From NCBI GenBank assembly GCA_964492715.1, contig CAZBLK010000001.1:1-64000 (forward strand): a stretch of 64,000 nucleotides of DNA. Direction: 5' to 3'. Positions 1 through 7,678 of the stretch are shown one piece after another. The stretch's first letter is position 1. The number at the start of each line of letters is the position of its first letter. Both the position numbers and the translations under genes were made by a program. Under the pieces are notes generated by a model. The model saw only the letters and a program-made list of their open reading frames with translations, did not search any database and was not told where the DNA came from. The stretch is from CAZBLK01 sp964492715. Its GTDB lineage: Bacteria; Bacillota; Clostridia; Lachnospirales; WRBF01.

Positions 1-432
1 TATTTTTACTATTTTTGCTGCTGATGTGTGAAAAACCTCAATGCCATCTTGATTGGCTTTGCTTAACTTAATGACATTGCCCTGCTGGCGGCTAAAAACC
101 AAAACCGCATATTGAAGAAGCCGCTTATACTAAAACTAAAACTTCTCATCTCGGCAATTGTTAATTGTTTGGGCAATTATTTGTGATTACAGATCCTTTT
201 AATACATTCTTAAGCTAGTCTACCAGCATTAAACACTTCTTGAGATATTTGGTGTTTAACTCAGAAAAAAAGACTTCTAATGTATCCGTAAGATAGAATG
301 CATAGCAGCTCAAAAAACTAAAATCATTGTATCTATCAGATTATACTTATCTTAGCCTCAACATTAATGTTGAAGTTTTATTAAAGGTTATTGAATGTTT
401 ATGAAACGAACGTGAATAAAACCAACAAACTG
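1..432. other. No gene recognised
   Basis: I see no convincing coding frame or RNA gene here. The reading frames are short, lack ribosome binding sites and match no family I know. A weak inverted repeat (TAAACAC/GTGTTTA, about 229-258) is the only visible structure. The region ends at the promoter of the small toxin-like gene. Confidence 0.5.
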
Positions 433-461
433 TTGAAATGAAAGAAATTTAGTGATATACT
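433..461 (+). promoter_or_regulatory. SigA-type promoter of the toxin-like mRNA
   Basis: TTGAAA (433-438), a 17-base spacer and TATACT (456-461) make a near-consensus vegetative promoter. Transcription would begin near 468, giving a short leader before the start codon at 515. Confidence 0.75.
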
Positions 462-480
462 CAATATACCACAAGGCTGT

Positions 481-659
481 GGGCGGTTTGGCTCGCCTCA
501 AAGGAGGTGACGCCATGAGTATGTATGAATTTCTATCATTACTATTAAGTGTAGTAATAATATATCTTACATATAAAAGCAACAAAAAATAAACCGCCCA
601 TCTTTTGCTAGGATAACGGTTTATTTTTAATTAAAAACCATTCTTGGCAAGCCAAACCG
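481..659 (+). promoter_or_regulatory. Long-range leader/3' UTR complementarity of the toxin-like mRNA
   Basis: GGGCGGTTT (481-489) is exactly complementary to AAACCGCCC (591-599) just after the stop codon. The overlapping leader stretch CGGTTTGGCTCGCC (484-497) pairs with GGCAAGCCAAACCG (646-659) with a single G-U. Mutually exclusive 5'-3' pairings of this sort keep type I toxin mRNAs untranslated until the 3' end is processed. The role here is inferred from the pairing alone. Confidence 0.55.
515..592 (+). CDS. Small hydrophobic toxin-like peptide (type I toxin, Hol_Tox/TxpA-like), 25 aa
   Basis: This 25-residue peptide starts MSMYEFLSLL, has one hydrophobic helix and ends in a charged KSNKK tail. 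The pattern M-[ST]-x-YE-x-L followed by a single membrane helix and a lysine-rich tail is that of the putative holin-like/TxpA/BsrG type I toxins of Firmicutes, which act at the membrane when overproduced. AAGGAGGTG lies 4-12 bases before the ATG. The ribosome binding site is itself in a small hairpin (CGCCTC/GAGGTG), and the leader pairs with the 3' UTR, both typical of toxin mRNAs whose translation is held back. The gene is a monocistron with its own strong promoter and a hairpin after it. An antisense antitoxin RNA is inferred, not seen. Alternatively it could be an unrelated short membrane peptide. Confidence 0.6.
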   Translation: MSMYEFLSLLLSVVIIYLTYKSNKK

Positions 660-692
660 CAAAAGCGGCAATGTGGCAGGGGAACTTCCCCG

Positions 693-716
693 AGGGTGCG
701 AAAGCACCCTTTGCTT
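693..716 (+). terminator. Hairpin after the toxin-like gene
   Basis: AGGGTGC (693-699), a GAAA loop and GCACCCT (704-710) form a perfect 7-bp stem followed by TTGCTTTT. It is a plausible intrinsic terminator for the toxin-like transcript before parA. The U-tract is broken by GC, so efficiency is uncertain. Confidence 0.5.
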
Positions 717-782
717 TTATACTATTATAGCAAAGACTTATAAAAAAAGCAATAAGCTTTTGAAAATTCAAGAGGTGAAAGA

Positions 783-1583
783 ATGGGCAAAATAGTAGCC
801 ATAGCCAACCAAAAGGGCGGAGTGGGCAAAACAACTACATCAATAAACCTGTCGGCATGTTTGGCACAAGCTGGGAAAAGGGTGATGATAGTAGACTGCG
901 ACCCACAGGGTAACACAACAAGCGGCTTTGGCATGGATAAAGATGCCCTTACGCATACGGTGTATGACATGCTTTTGGGCGATTGCACACTTTTTGACAT
1001 TGCAGAGCAAACAATTGTTGAAAATTTGACGCTTCTTCCAGCAAACATACAGCTTGCAGGTGCAGAAATTGAGCTTATAGGCTATGAAAACCGTGAATAT
1101 ATTTTAAAAAACATTTTAAATAGCATAAAGCATGAATATGATTTTATTTTAATTGATTGTCCGCCGTCTTTAAATGTTTTAACAATAAACGCACTTACTT
1201 CGGCAGACTCTATTTTAGTTCCTATACAATGTGAATATTTTGCACTAGAAGGCTTGACCCAGCTTTTGCATACAATTTCTTTGGTTCAAAAACAGCTAAA
1301 CCCAAAGCTTAAAATTGAAGGCGTAGTTTTCACAATGTTTGACTCTCGTACAAACCTTTCAATGCAAGTTGTTGAGGAAGTTAAAAGGCATTTGGGCAAA
1401 AACGTTTACCGAAGTATAATTCCAAGAAACGTAAGGCTTAGTGAAGCACCAAGCCACGGAATTCCAATTACACTTTACGACGAGCGTTCCAAGGGGGCAG
1501 AAAGCTACACGCTTCTGGCGCAGGAAGTTATTCAAAACAGCTTGCGAGAGGAAGAAGAAGGCGACTATGAGTGGAGCGTTTAG
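783..1583 (+). CDS. parA: Chromosome partitioning ATPase ParA/Soj
   Basis: This is a 266-residue ParA/Soj (MinD-superfamily) ATPase, which works with ParB in origin segregation and, in Bacillus-type bacteria, in control of replication initiation. The deviant Walker A motif KGGVGKTT is at residues 11-18, followed by VDCDPQGN (Walker A') and LIDCPPS (Walker B). Length is normal for the chromosomal family. AGAGGTGAAAG precedes the ATG. It is 21 bp from parB and surely cotranscribed with it. No parS-like TGTTTCACGTGAAACA was seen nearby. Confidence 0.95.
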   Translation: MGKIVAIANQKGGVGKTTTSINLSACLAQAGKRVMIVDCDPQGNTTSGFGMDKDALTHTVYDMLLGDCTLFDIAEQTIVENLTLLPANIQLAGAEIELIGYENREYILKNILNSIKHEYDFILIDCPPSLNVLTINALTSADSILVPIQCEYFALEGLTQLLHTISLVQKQLNPKLKIEGVVFTMFDSRTNLSMQVVEEVKRHLGKNVYRSIIPRNVRLSEAPSHGIPITLYDERSKGAESYTLLAQEVIQNSLREEEEGDYEWSV

Positions 1584-1604
1584 TTTTACAAAAGAGGTGA
1601 GAAT

Positions 1605-2510
1605 ATGGCTGTATTAAATAGGAAAGGGTTGGGGAAGGGGTTAGGCGTTTTAATTCCAACAAAGCCCCAAGCCGAGCCTGAAGTTAAACATGTTGAAAAC
1701 CAACAAACAAAAGCTGAAAATGGTGTTTCTGAACTTGATATAAACAAAATAGAGCCAAACAGTCATCAGCCTAGGAAATATTTTGACGAGGAGTCACTTC
1801 ATGAGCTTGCGGCTTCTATAAAGGAATTCGGTGTTATTCAGCCGCTTATAGTAAAGGAAGAAAATGGGTATTATAAAATTATTGCTGGCGAACGCCGTTT
1901 TAGGGCGGCACGTATTGCACGGCTTAAAACTATTCCTGTAATTATAAAGGACTACACTGAGCAAGAAACGCTTCAAGTTGCGTTGATTGAAAACATTCAA
2001 CGGCGTGACTTAAACCCAATTGAAGAAGCACAGTGCTACAAGCGTTTGCATGACGACTTCTTTTTCAGCCAAGAAGACATTGCTGAAAAAGTTGGCAAAA
2101 GCAGAAACACAATATCTGCACTTTTAAGCCTTCTAAACCTTGACGAAATGCTTCAAACATTTATAATAGAAGGAAAGCTTTCAGTTGGGCATGGGCGGCT
2201 GCTTCTTTCAGTTTCAGAAAACGAAATTAGGCTTGACTATGCAGAAAAAATAATTGATGAAGAACTTTCGGTTAAGGAAGCAGAAAAAGGTTTGGCGGCT
2301 TTTGTTGCAGGCTATTCTAAAGAAGAAAAGAAGCACGAAGAGGTGCAAAAACAAACCGATGCTTACGCTTACTTAGAACGTGACCTTAAAAACATTTTCG
2401 GAACAAAAGTAAACATTCGTGACGGCAAAAACAAAGGTAAAATTGAAATAGAATATTATGGAACAGACGAGCTTGACAGAATTTTTAAGCTAATAAAGTC
2501 GCTCGGTTAG
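1605..2510 (+). CDS. parB: Chromosome partitioning protein ParB/Spo0J
   Basis: A 301-residue ParB/Spo0J CTP-dependent DNA clamp that loads at parS and recruits SMC. The N-terminal ParB/sulfiredoxin domain carries GERRFRAA (the GERRxRA CTP-binding motif) and ENIQRRDLNP. A central helix-turn-helix (about residues 145-170, SQEDIAEKVGKSRNTISALL) binds parS, and the C-terminus is the dimerisation domain. GAGGTGAGAAT precedes the ATG. It follows parA and runs into mnmE with a 16-bp gap. Confidence 0.94.
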   Translation: MAVLNRKGLGKGLGVLIPTKPQAEPEVKHVENQQTKAENGVSELDINKIEPNSHQPRKYFDEESLHELAASIKEFGVIQPLIVKEENGYYKIIAGERRFRAARIARLKTIPVIIKDYTEQETLQVALIENIQRRDLNPIEEAQCYKRLHDDFFFSQEDIAEKVGKSRNTISALLSLLNLDEMLQTFIIEGKLSVGHGRLLLSVSENEIRLDYAEKIIDEELSVKEAEKGLAAFVAGYSKEEKKHEEVQKQTDAYAYLERDLKNIFGTKVNIRDGKNKGKIEIEYYGTDELDRIFKLIKSLG

Positions 2511-2526
2511 AGGTGCTTTTTAATTA

Positions 2527-3894
2527 ATGTCAATAAAACTTAATGATACAATTGCTGCAATAGCAACGCCTGCTGGGTACGGTGCTTTGTCTGTTATACG
2601 TCTTAGCGGCGTTAATGCACTTGAAATTTTGAAAGAAATTTTCAAAGGTAAAAAAGGTGAGTTTTTGAGCCATACTGTTGCGTATGGTCATATTGTAGAT
2701 AAAGAGGGTGGCGTGCTTGATGAGGTTTTGGTTACAGTTATGCTTGCGCCAAGAACATATACTCGTGAAGACACTGTCGAAATAAGCTGCCACGGTGGAA
2801 TTCGTTCTGCAAACGCTGTGTTAAAAAGGGTGCTTGAATGTGGTGCAAGGCTTGCGGAAGCAGGTGAGTTTACAAAGCGCGCGTTTTTAAACGGCAGAAT
2901 TGACCTTACGCAAGCAGAAGCTGTAATTGACGTTATAAATGCAAAGACAGAGCTTTCGCACAGGGCAGCAATAAACCGCTTGAAGGGAACACTTTCCCAA
3001 AAGGTGAAGGCCGTTCAAGACAAAGTTTTGTCTATGCTTGCAGCTATTGAAGCTTCAATTGACTACCCAGAGCATGACATGGAACAAACAAACCTTGACT
3101 CTGTCAATGAACAGTGCGGTTTAATTATTGAAGAAATAAAACAGCTTATAAAAAAAGCTGAAGTTGGAAAAATTCTTCAAAGCGGTGTTGAAACGGCAAT
3201 TGTAGGCAAACCAAACGTTGGCAAGTCGTCACTTTTGAATGCAATCTTGGGCGAAGAACGAGCGATTGTAACCAACATAGCAGGAACAACACGAGATGTG
3301 TTAACAGAATACATTGATGTTTCTGGTATTCCGTTTAAACTGACAGACACTGCAGGTATACGTGACACACAAGACATTGTGGAGCAAATGGGCGTTGAAC
3401 GTTCAAAGAACACAATTGATTCGGCAATGCTTGTGCTTTTAGTATTAGACGGCTCTTGCGAGCTTGAGTCGGACGACTTAAAGCTTATAGAGCTTATTAA
3501 TAATGGTGAAAAAGAAACAATTTTTGTTATAAATAAATGTGACTTACCACAAAAAATTGATAAGGGAGCTTTGAACGGACATGTAATTTCTATTTCGGCT
3601 TCAAATAACGAAGGCATTGACAAGCTTTTTGAAAAAATGGAACGACTATTTTATGATGCAAAACTTCTGGTAGATGATGAAGAAGCAATTGCTTCATTAA
3701 GGCACAAGGAAGTTTTAAAAAGTGCATGTGAAAGCCTTTTGCGTGTTAAATCCACAATTGAAGCAGGCTTTACAGAAGACTTGGCAGCAATTGACCTTCA
3801 AGCGTGCTATAGGCAGCTTGGCGAAATTACTGGCGAAAGTGCATCAGATGATTTGTTGGATAGAATTTTTTCAGAATTTTGCCTAGGAAAATAA
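2527..3894 (+). CDS. mnmE: tRNA modification GTPase MnmE
   Basis: MnmE, with MnmG, adds carboxymethylaminomethyl groups to wobble uridine-34 of tRNAs. The 455-residue protein has the N-terminal tetrahydrofolate-binding domain, the G domain inserted in the helical domain (G1 GKPNVGKS at 227-234, TTRD, DTAG, NKCD), and the diagnostic C-terminal CLGK that supplies the catalytic cysteine. It sits after parB rather than in the common jag-mnmE-mnmG-rsmG-parA order, and mnmG is not in view. RBS: AGAGGTG at 2511-2517. Confidence 0.95.
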   Translation: MSIKLNDTIAAIATPAGYGALSVIRLSGVNALEILKEIFKGKKGEFLSHTVAYGHIVDKEGGVLDEVLVTVMLAPRTYTREDTVEISCHGGIRSANAVLKRVLECGARLAEAGEFTKRAFLNGRIDLTQAEAVIDVINAKTELSHRAAINRLKGTLSQKVKAVQDKVLSMLAAIEASIDYPEHDMEQTNLDSVNEQCGLIIEEIKQLIKKAEVGKILQSGVETAIVGKPNVGKSSLLNAILGEERAIVTNIAGTTRDVLTEYIDVSGIPFKLTDTAGIRDTQDIVEQMGVERSKNTIDSAMLVLLVLDGSCELESDDLKLIELINNGEKETIFVINKCDLPQKIDKGALNGHVISISASNNEGIDKLFEKMERLFYDAKLLVDDEEAIASLRHKEVLKSACESLLRVKSTIEAGFTEDLAAIDLQACYRQLGEITGESASDDLLDRIFSEFCLGK

Positions 3895-3927
3895 TAATTT
3901 TCTATAGGAAGTTTAAGGAGGACAACA

Positions 3928-4998
3928 ATGTTTGACAGGCTTCAAGAAATTGAGGACAAGTACGTTGCGCTTGCGGACAGGGTTAACAGCCCAGAAACTA
4001 TAGCCGACCAGCAGCTTTGGCGTACTTTGATGAAAGAATACAGCGATTTAACAGCAATTGTAGAAGCTTACCGTGACTACAAAAAAACAAAGGAAGCTGT
4101 TGCAGAAAGCAAAGAGCTTTTAAATGACAACATAGAAGACGATTTTCGCCAGCTAGTAAAAGAGGAGTTAAAGGAAAACACAGAAAAGTTGGAAGGTTTA
4201 ACAGACCAGCTTAAAATTTTGTTGCTGCCAAAAGACCCTAACGACGACAAAAACGTTATCGTTGAAATTCGTGGCGGTGCAGGTGGCGACGAAGCGGCTT
4301 TGTTCGCCGGTGACTTGTTTAGAATGTACACACGTTACGCAGAGCGCAACCGCTTTAAAACTGAAATTATGAGTGCAAGCGAAAGTGACTTGGGCGGCTA
4401 CAAAGAAATTTCTTTTATGATAAGCGGAAAAGGTGCGTATAGTCGCTTGAAATACGAAAGCGGCGTTCACAGAGTTCAGCGTATACCAACTACTGAAAGC
4501 GGAGGGCGTATACATACGTCTACAGTAACAGTTGCTGTTTTGCCGGAGGCAGAAGAAGTTGACGTTGAGCTTGACTTAAACGACGTAAGAGTAGACGTTT
4601 TTCGTTCGTCTGGAAACGGCGGACAAAGCGTAAACACAACTGACTCGGCAGTTCGTGTTACGCATATGCCTACAGGCATAGTTATTTCTTGTCAGGACGA
4701 AAAGTCGCAGCTTAAAAACAAGGATAAAGCATTAAAAATTCTTCGTGCAAGGCTTTACGACATGGAGCTTGAGCGCCAAGCAAAGGAAATTTCTTCCGAG
4801 CGCAAAAGCCAAGTTGGTACAGGTGACAGAAGCGAACGTATTAGAACGTACAACTTCCCACAAGGGCGCATAACAGACCACCGTATAGGGCTTACGCTTT
4901 ATAAGCTTTTGGCTGTTCTTGACGGTGACTTAGACGAGCTTATGGACACGCTTATAACTACGGACCAGGCAGAAAAATTAAAAGCAGTAAATGAATAG
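3928..4998 (+). CDS. prfA: Peptide chain release factor 1
   Basis: RF1 recognises UAA and UAG and triggers hydrolysis of peptidyl-tRNA. The 356-residue protein has the catalytic GGQ loop (SGNGGQSVNTTDSAVR, about residue 230). The codon-recognition tripeptide is P-T-T in the context VQRIPTTES, the RF1 PxT class and not the RF2 SPF class. There is no programmed frameshift, consistent with RF1. AAGGAGGACA precedes the ATG. It lies 33 bp after mnmE, probably in the same transcript. Confidence 0.95.
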   Translation: MFDRLQEIEDKYVALADRVNSPETIADQQLWRTLMKEYSDLTAIVEAYRDYKKTKEAVAESKELLNDNIEDDFRQLVKEELKENTEKLEGLTDQLKILLLPKDPNDDKNVIVEIRGGAGGDEAALFAGDLFRMYTRYAERNRFKTEIMSASESDLGGYKEISFMISGKGAYSRLKYESGVHRVQRIPTTESGGRIHTSTVTVAVLPEAEEVDVELDLNDVRVDVFRSSGNGGQSVNTTDSAVRVTHMPTGIVISCQDEKSQLKNKDKALKILRARLYDMELERQAKEISSERKSQVGTGDRSERIRTYNFPQGRITDHRIGLTLYKLLAVLDGDLDELMDTLITTDQAEKLKAVNE

Positions 4999-5039
4999 AG
5001 TAGTTGTTTCGATTATTTTAACATTTTTATAAATTTTTG

Positions 5040-5068
5040 TTGCATTATATAGCTTGCTCTGTTAAAAT
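5040..5068 (+). promoter_or_regulatory. Promoter of rpmB
   Basis: TTGCAT (5040-5045), a 17-base spacer and TAAAAT (5063-5068) make a good SigA-type promoter about 40 bases before the rpmB start codon. Confidence 0.6.
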
Positions 5069-5110
5069 AATATGGTTATTTTGATTATTAATAATTAAGG
5101 AGTGCATAAA

Positions 5111-5311
5111 ATGGCAAAGTGTGAGGTTTGCGAAAAGAGTGTTCGCACAGGACATAGAATCAGTATTACTCGTAGCCAAATTTCAAGGCGTGCAAACAGA
5201 GTTTGGAAGCCAAACGTGAAGAAAATTCGTGTTGTTGAAAACGGAACAGCAAAAACTATTAACGTTTGCACAAGATGCTTACGTTCAAACAAGGTAACAA
5301 GAGCTGTATAA
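5111..5311 (+). CDS. rpmB: 50S ribosomal protein L28
   Basis: L28 is a small basic protein of the large ribosomal subunit. The 66-residue product starts MAKCEVCEKS and has two Cys pairs (CEVC near the N-terminus, CTRC near the C-terminus) of the zinc-ribbon C+ form. An in-frame GTG at 5102 is rejected because AAGGAG (5097-5102) lies at ideal spacing for the ATG at 5111. It has its own promoter and a terminator. Confidence 0.95.
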   Translation: MAKCEVCEKSVRTGHRISITRSQISRRANRVWKPNVKKIRVVENGTAKTINVCTRCLRSNKVTRAV

Positions 5312-5345
5312 TCCCTATATATGAAGGGTTTAAGACAAAATTAGC

Positions 5346-5386
5346 AAGGCGTTTATCAGTGTTTATTGCATGGGAACGCCTTTTTG
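5346..5386 (+). terminator. Terminator after rpmB
   Basis: AAGGCGTT (5346-5353) pairs with AACGCCTT (5375-5382), leading into a T-run. The loop is long (about 21 bases). It also sits at the 3' end of the convergent spoIIM gene. Confidence 0.5.
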
Positions 5387-5400
5387 TCGTTAAGTTATTT

Positions 5401-6018
5401 TTATGGTAGTATAGCGAATAAAAGCGGTGTAATGTATGAATCTATAAGCCCAGATAATGCAGAAGTAAAAAAAGCTGTTGCAAGCAAAATAGCACGCTTG
5501 TTTATAATTGCGGCAGGTGGTTTTTTGCCAGAATTGCTGTGTGACAGCTCAATGCTTCCACGTGCAATATAAAAGTATGACGGAAGAAGCACAATACATT
5601 GCGGAAGTATAAACAAAAAGCTGTACAATGCGCCCATTCCACCATAATACTGTCGTTGTAAAAACGAAATTAAAAAGCCGTAAACTGCACCACGTGACAA
5701 AATTACAGCCAAAATAGCAACCCACCCATACGGCAAAAAAGCCAAAACCCAAAATATAAGCATAATCTTTCCATATTTTATAATTCCGTTTGTAATTAAA
5801 CTATGTTTAAAAGAAGTTATTGCATTACCATTTAGTAACGATTCAATGTATGATGTTGTGTCTTCTGCCAGCTTGAAAAAACTGTCATCACTTAAAAAAG
5901 AATTAGAAAAAATCCCTAAAACAATTCCAAGGACAAAGCTTGTTAAAATAAATGCTGTAACCGTTTGCTGCTTTGTTAGCTTTACGCCAAGCCCAAGCCT
6001 TCTTTTTGTTGCACGCAT
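5401..6018 (-). CDS. spoIIM: Stage II sporulation protein M
   Basis: SpoIIM is a polytopic membrane protein of the DMP (SpoIID-SpoIIM-SpoIIP) complex that dissolves septal peptidoglycan and drives engulfment of the forespore. The 205-residue protein has about five hydrophobic segments in the SpoIIM pattern: an N-terminal helix (FILTSFVLGIVLGIF), a middle GKIMLIFWVLAFLPYGWVA block, a conserved SRGAVYGFLISF stretch, and a C-terminal helix. GGGTGAG precedes the ATG. It is transcribed alone, opposite to rpmB. The closely spaced T-rich hairpin at 5346-5386 may end both transcripts. Confidence 0.88.
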   Translation of the reverse strand: MRATKRRLGLGVKLTKQQTVTAFILTSFVLGIVLGIFSNSFLSDDSFFKLAEDTTSYIESLLNGNAITSFKHSLITNGIIKYGKIMLIFWVLAFLPYGWVAILAVILSRGAVYGFLISFLQRQYYGGMGALYSFLFILPQCIVLLPSYFYIARGSIELSHSNSGKKPPAAIINKRAILLATAFFTSALSGLIDSYITPLLFAILP

Positions 6019-6082
6019 GTCTACTCACCCTAATACATACATATACTTTTGCAGCGCATTTAATACATAAAATTAATCGCTG

Positions 6083-6131
6083 TATAGAAAATTGGGTTTT
6101 TGCAGTCACCATTTTTATTCAATTTTCTATA
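6083..6131. repeat. 49-bp palindromic mini-element (family B-like)
   Basis: TATAGAAAATTG (6083-6094) and CAATTTTCTATA (6120-6131) are exact inverted termini around GGTTTTTGCAGTCACCATTTTTATT. The TCACCATTTT core is shared with the 104-bp family B elements at 23456 and 33490, so this looks like an internally deleted relative. It lies between spoIIM and the small membrane protein gene. Confidence 0.5.
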
Positions 6132-6191
6132 TCATACAAATAGCTTAAAAATTCGTTTAATTATTTAGAGAAAACTTTGGGGGGGAATAAA

Positions 6192-6398
6192 TTGACGAAA
6201 TTATTATTTATGCCATTTACACTTTTATGGATGTTAGTGGGGCTTGTTTTAAGCTTGGTTGGAAGAATTGTTGCTGCCATTTTGGGATTCGTTCTTTTGA
6301 TTATTGGGTTTATTTTTGTTATAACAGTTATTGGCGCATTAATTGGTATTCCAATTATGTTGCTTGGTGTTTTGTTAATTTTAAGGGCTATGTTTTAA
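6192..6398 (+). CDS. Small two-helix membrane protein, 68 aa
   Basis: A short, very hydrophobic protein (LTKLLFMPFTLLW..., then LGFVLLIIGFIFVITVIGALIGIP...) with two predicted membrane helices and almost no soluble part. A TTG start at 6192 is preferred because the GGGGGG run (6179-6184) then sits as a ribosome binding site; a TTG at 6177 would lie upstream of that run. I do not recognise a function. Similar tiny glycine- and isoleucine-rich membrane proteins are common in clostridia. Confidence 0.6.
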   Translation: MTKLLFMPFTLLWMLVGLVLSLVGRIVAAILGFVLLIIGFIFVITVIGALIGIPIMLLGVLLILRAMF

Positions 6399-6404
6399 TG
6401 GAAA

Positions 6405-6434
6405 GGGCTGTATTAAATTTCCGTAATACAGCCC
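6405..6434 (+). terminator. Hairpin after the small membrane protein
   Basis: GGGCTGTATTA (6405-6415) and TAATACAGCCC (6424-6434) form an 11-bp perfect stem. The following T-rich stretch is weak (CTGAGTTTT). It stands between two convergent genes and may serve both. Confidence 0.55.
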
Positions 6435-6469
6435 TCTGAGTTTTCTGGCAGTTTAGATTAATTTTCCAT

Positions 6470-7198
6470 TCAAACATTAAGCCAATATTCTTTGCCATCA
6501 GACGTTCTTTTCAAAAATTTGTAGTCAACCAGTTCACGCCTTAGCGTGCTATAGTCACTATATATAGGCTTTAGTACTTCATTAATCTCATTTTCAGTAT
6601 ACTTTTTCTTAGCTTCAAACTGTTGTGCAATAATCTTCAAGATGAATAATTGATTCTTGAATTTTACTGAATAAGACTTTAAAACAAGTGGTGTAACGGA
6701 TTCAAAAAATGTATCAATTTTGGCATCATCATTTTCGTTGCTGTTATCGTTGTTGTTTTTGATATCAACAGTGTTGCTTTCCAACAATTTTTCTTCCAAC
6801 AATTCTGATATAGCAAGAATCATCTTTGCTTGCTTAGCTTTTTCACGAAAATTATGCCGTTGAAACCGTATCGTAGAAAGCGCTGTATTTGTTTCCTTTG
6901 AAATATATTTATCGGACATTCCGTTATAAAAATACATCAAAAGCTCTTTTTGCATATCAGTAAGACCTATTTGCCTTTTATCGAAAGTCAAAAGTGCCTC
7001 AAACACGCTTTTATGTTTTTCAAGTATATGCAGATGTATAGCCTTTTTCGCATCTACCAAACAATTTCCAAATGAATATATATTACCATCTTCATACTGC
7101 ATTTTGCAAAAGAGGCAAGAAAACGCTTTTGTATCACTATTATATATAAACCCTTTTGTCAACTGATTAACAGTTGCTTGCTCAAATTTATTTTTCAT
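6470..7198 (-). CDS. Helix-turn-helix regulator with C-terminal DUF2087 domain
   Basis: A 242-residue likely transcription regulator. The N-terminal part has a CLFCKMQYE zinc-ribbon-like pair and a second Cys (FGNCLVD). The middle (LTDMQKELLMYFYNGMSDKYISKETNTALSTIRFQ..., cut here) reads as a LuxR-like helix-turn-helix. The C-terminal part (EINEVLKPIYSDYSTLRREL, DYKFLKRT, YWL) matches DUF2087, seen in many Firmicute regulators. A linker rich in Asn/Asp separates the two. Start chosen at ATG 7198, because GGAGG lies 8-12 bases before it and would be inside the gene if the ATG at 7213 were used. The ligand or target is unknown. Confidence 0.75.
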   Translation of the reverse strand: MKNKFEQATVNQLTKGFIYNSDTKAFSCLFCKMQYEDGNIYSFGNCLVDAKKAIHLHILEKHKSVFEALLTFDKRQIGLTDMQKELLMYFYNGMSDKYISKETNTALSTIRFQRHNFREKAKQAKMILAISELLEEKLLESNTVDIKNNNDNSNENDDAKIDTFFESVTPLVLKSYSVKFKNQLFILKIIAQQFEAKKKYTENEINEVLKPIYSDYSTLRRELVDYKFLKRTSDGKEYWLNV

Positions 7199-7301
7199 AA
7201 ACACAACCTCCATAATTAAAGTTATAATATAAACATAATGACATAATGTTTGTTTTTTGTCAAGGCAAAAAATTAAATTGTTAATATTTTAAATTTAGGG
7301 G

Positions 7302-7329
7302 TTGTAATTTATTTTACCTGTGGTATACT
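7302..7329 (+). promoter_or_regulatory. Promoter of the valS T-box leader
   Basis: TTGTAA (7302-7307), 16 bases and TATACT (7324-7329). Transcription would start around 7336, at the beginning of the T-box leader. Confidence 0.6.
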
Positions 7330-7344
7330 AAATAAAATTGAATA

Positions 7345-7640
7345 CAATAAAGGCATTGACGAAGAGGAGTAACTATTTATCTGATGCAAAGAGAGGGAGC
7401 GGTTGGTGTAAGCTCTCGTGAAGATGGTAGCGAAGTAGCTTCTGAGCTGTGAACCGAACAGAGAAATTTTCTCTCAGTAGACTTCAACGGAATTTCCACC
7501 GTAATAAGGAAAGCGGTATCGGATATATTCCTCATATCCTGCACCGATAAAGAGCAGAGGATTACCCTCTGAATTTGGGTGGTACCACGGATAATAATGT
7601 TCGTCCCAAGTGGCATAGTATATGCTACTTGGGACTTTTT
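7345..7640 (+). promoter_or_regulatory. T-box riboswitch of valS, specifier GUA (Val)
   Basis: This leader reads the charging state of tRNA-Val. Stem I contains AGTA (7368-7371), GATGC and GGTTGGTG. GAAG (7361-7364) pairs with CTTC (7439-7442) at the base of the specifier loop. The loop's 3' side reads CGAA-GTA-G, so the specifier codon is GTA at 7435-7437, valine, matching the gene downstream. The T-box TGGGTGGTACCACGG is at 7576-7590. The terminator is GTCCCAAGTGGCATA (7603-7617) with TATGCTACTTGGGAC (7621-7635) and TTTTT. Uncharged tRNA-Val should favour the antiterminator and allow valS expression. Confidence 0.92.
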
Positions 7641-7678
7641 GTTGTATTCGGTTAAACTTAATTTGGAGGTTTCTTTTT

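Noticed and set aside
388..585. A 65-codon frame opposite the toxin-like peptide gene
   Set aside because: No RBS, no family resemblance, and it overlaps the well-supported promoter and short gene on the plus strand. An antisense RNA could still exist, but not this protein.
1..783. Search for parS or a replication origin
   Set aside because: No TGTTTCACGTGAAACA-like site or DnaA-box cluster was seen in the region.
3177..3623. A 148-codon frame opposite mnmE
   Set aside because: It is the shadow of a conserved GTPase domain, with composition dictated by the other strand and no RBS.
5102..5110. GTG start for rpmB
   Set aside because: It lies inside the ribosome binding site; ATG 5111 is at ideal spacing.
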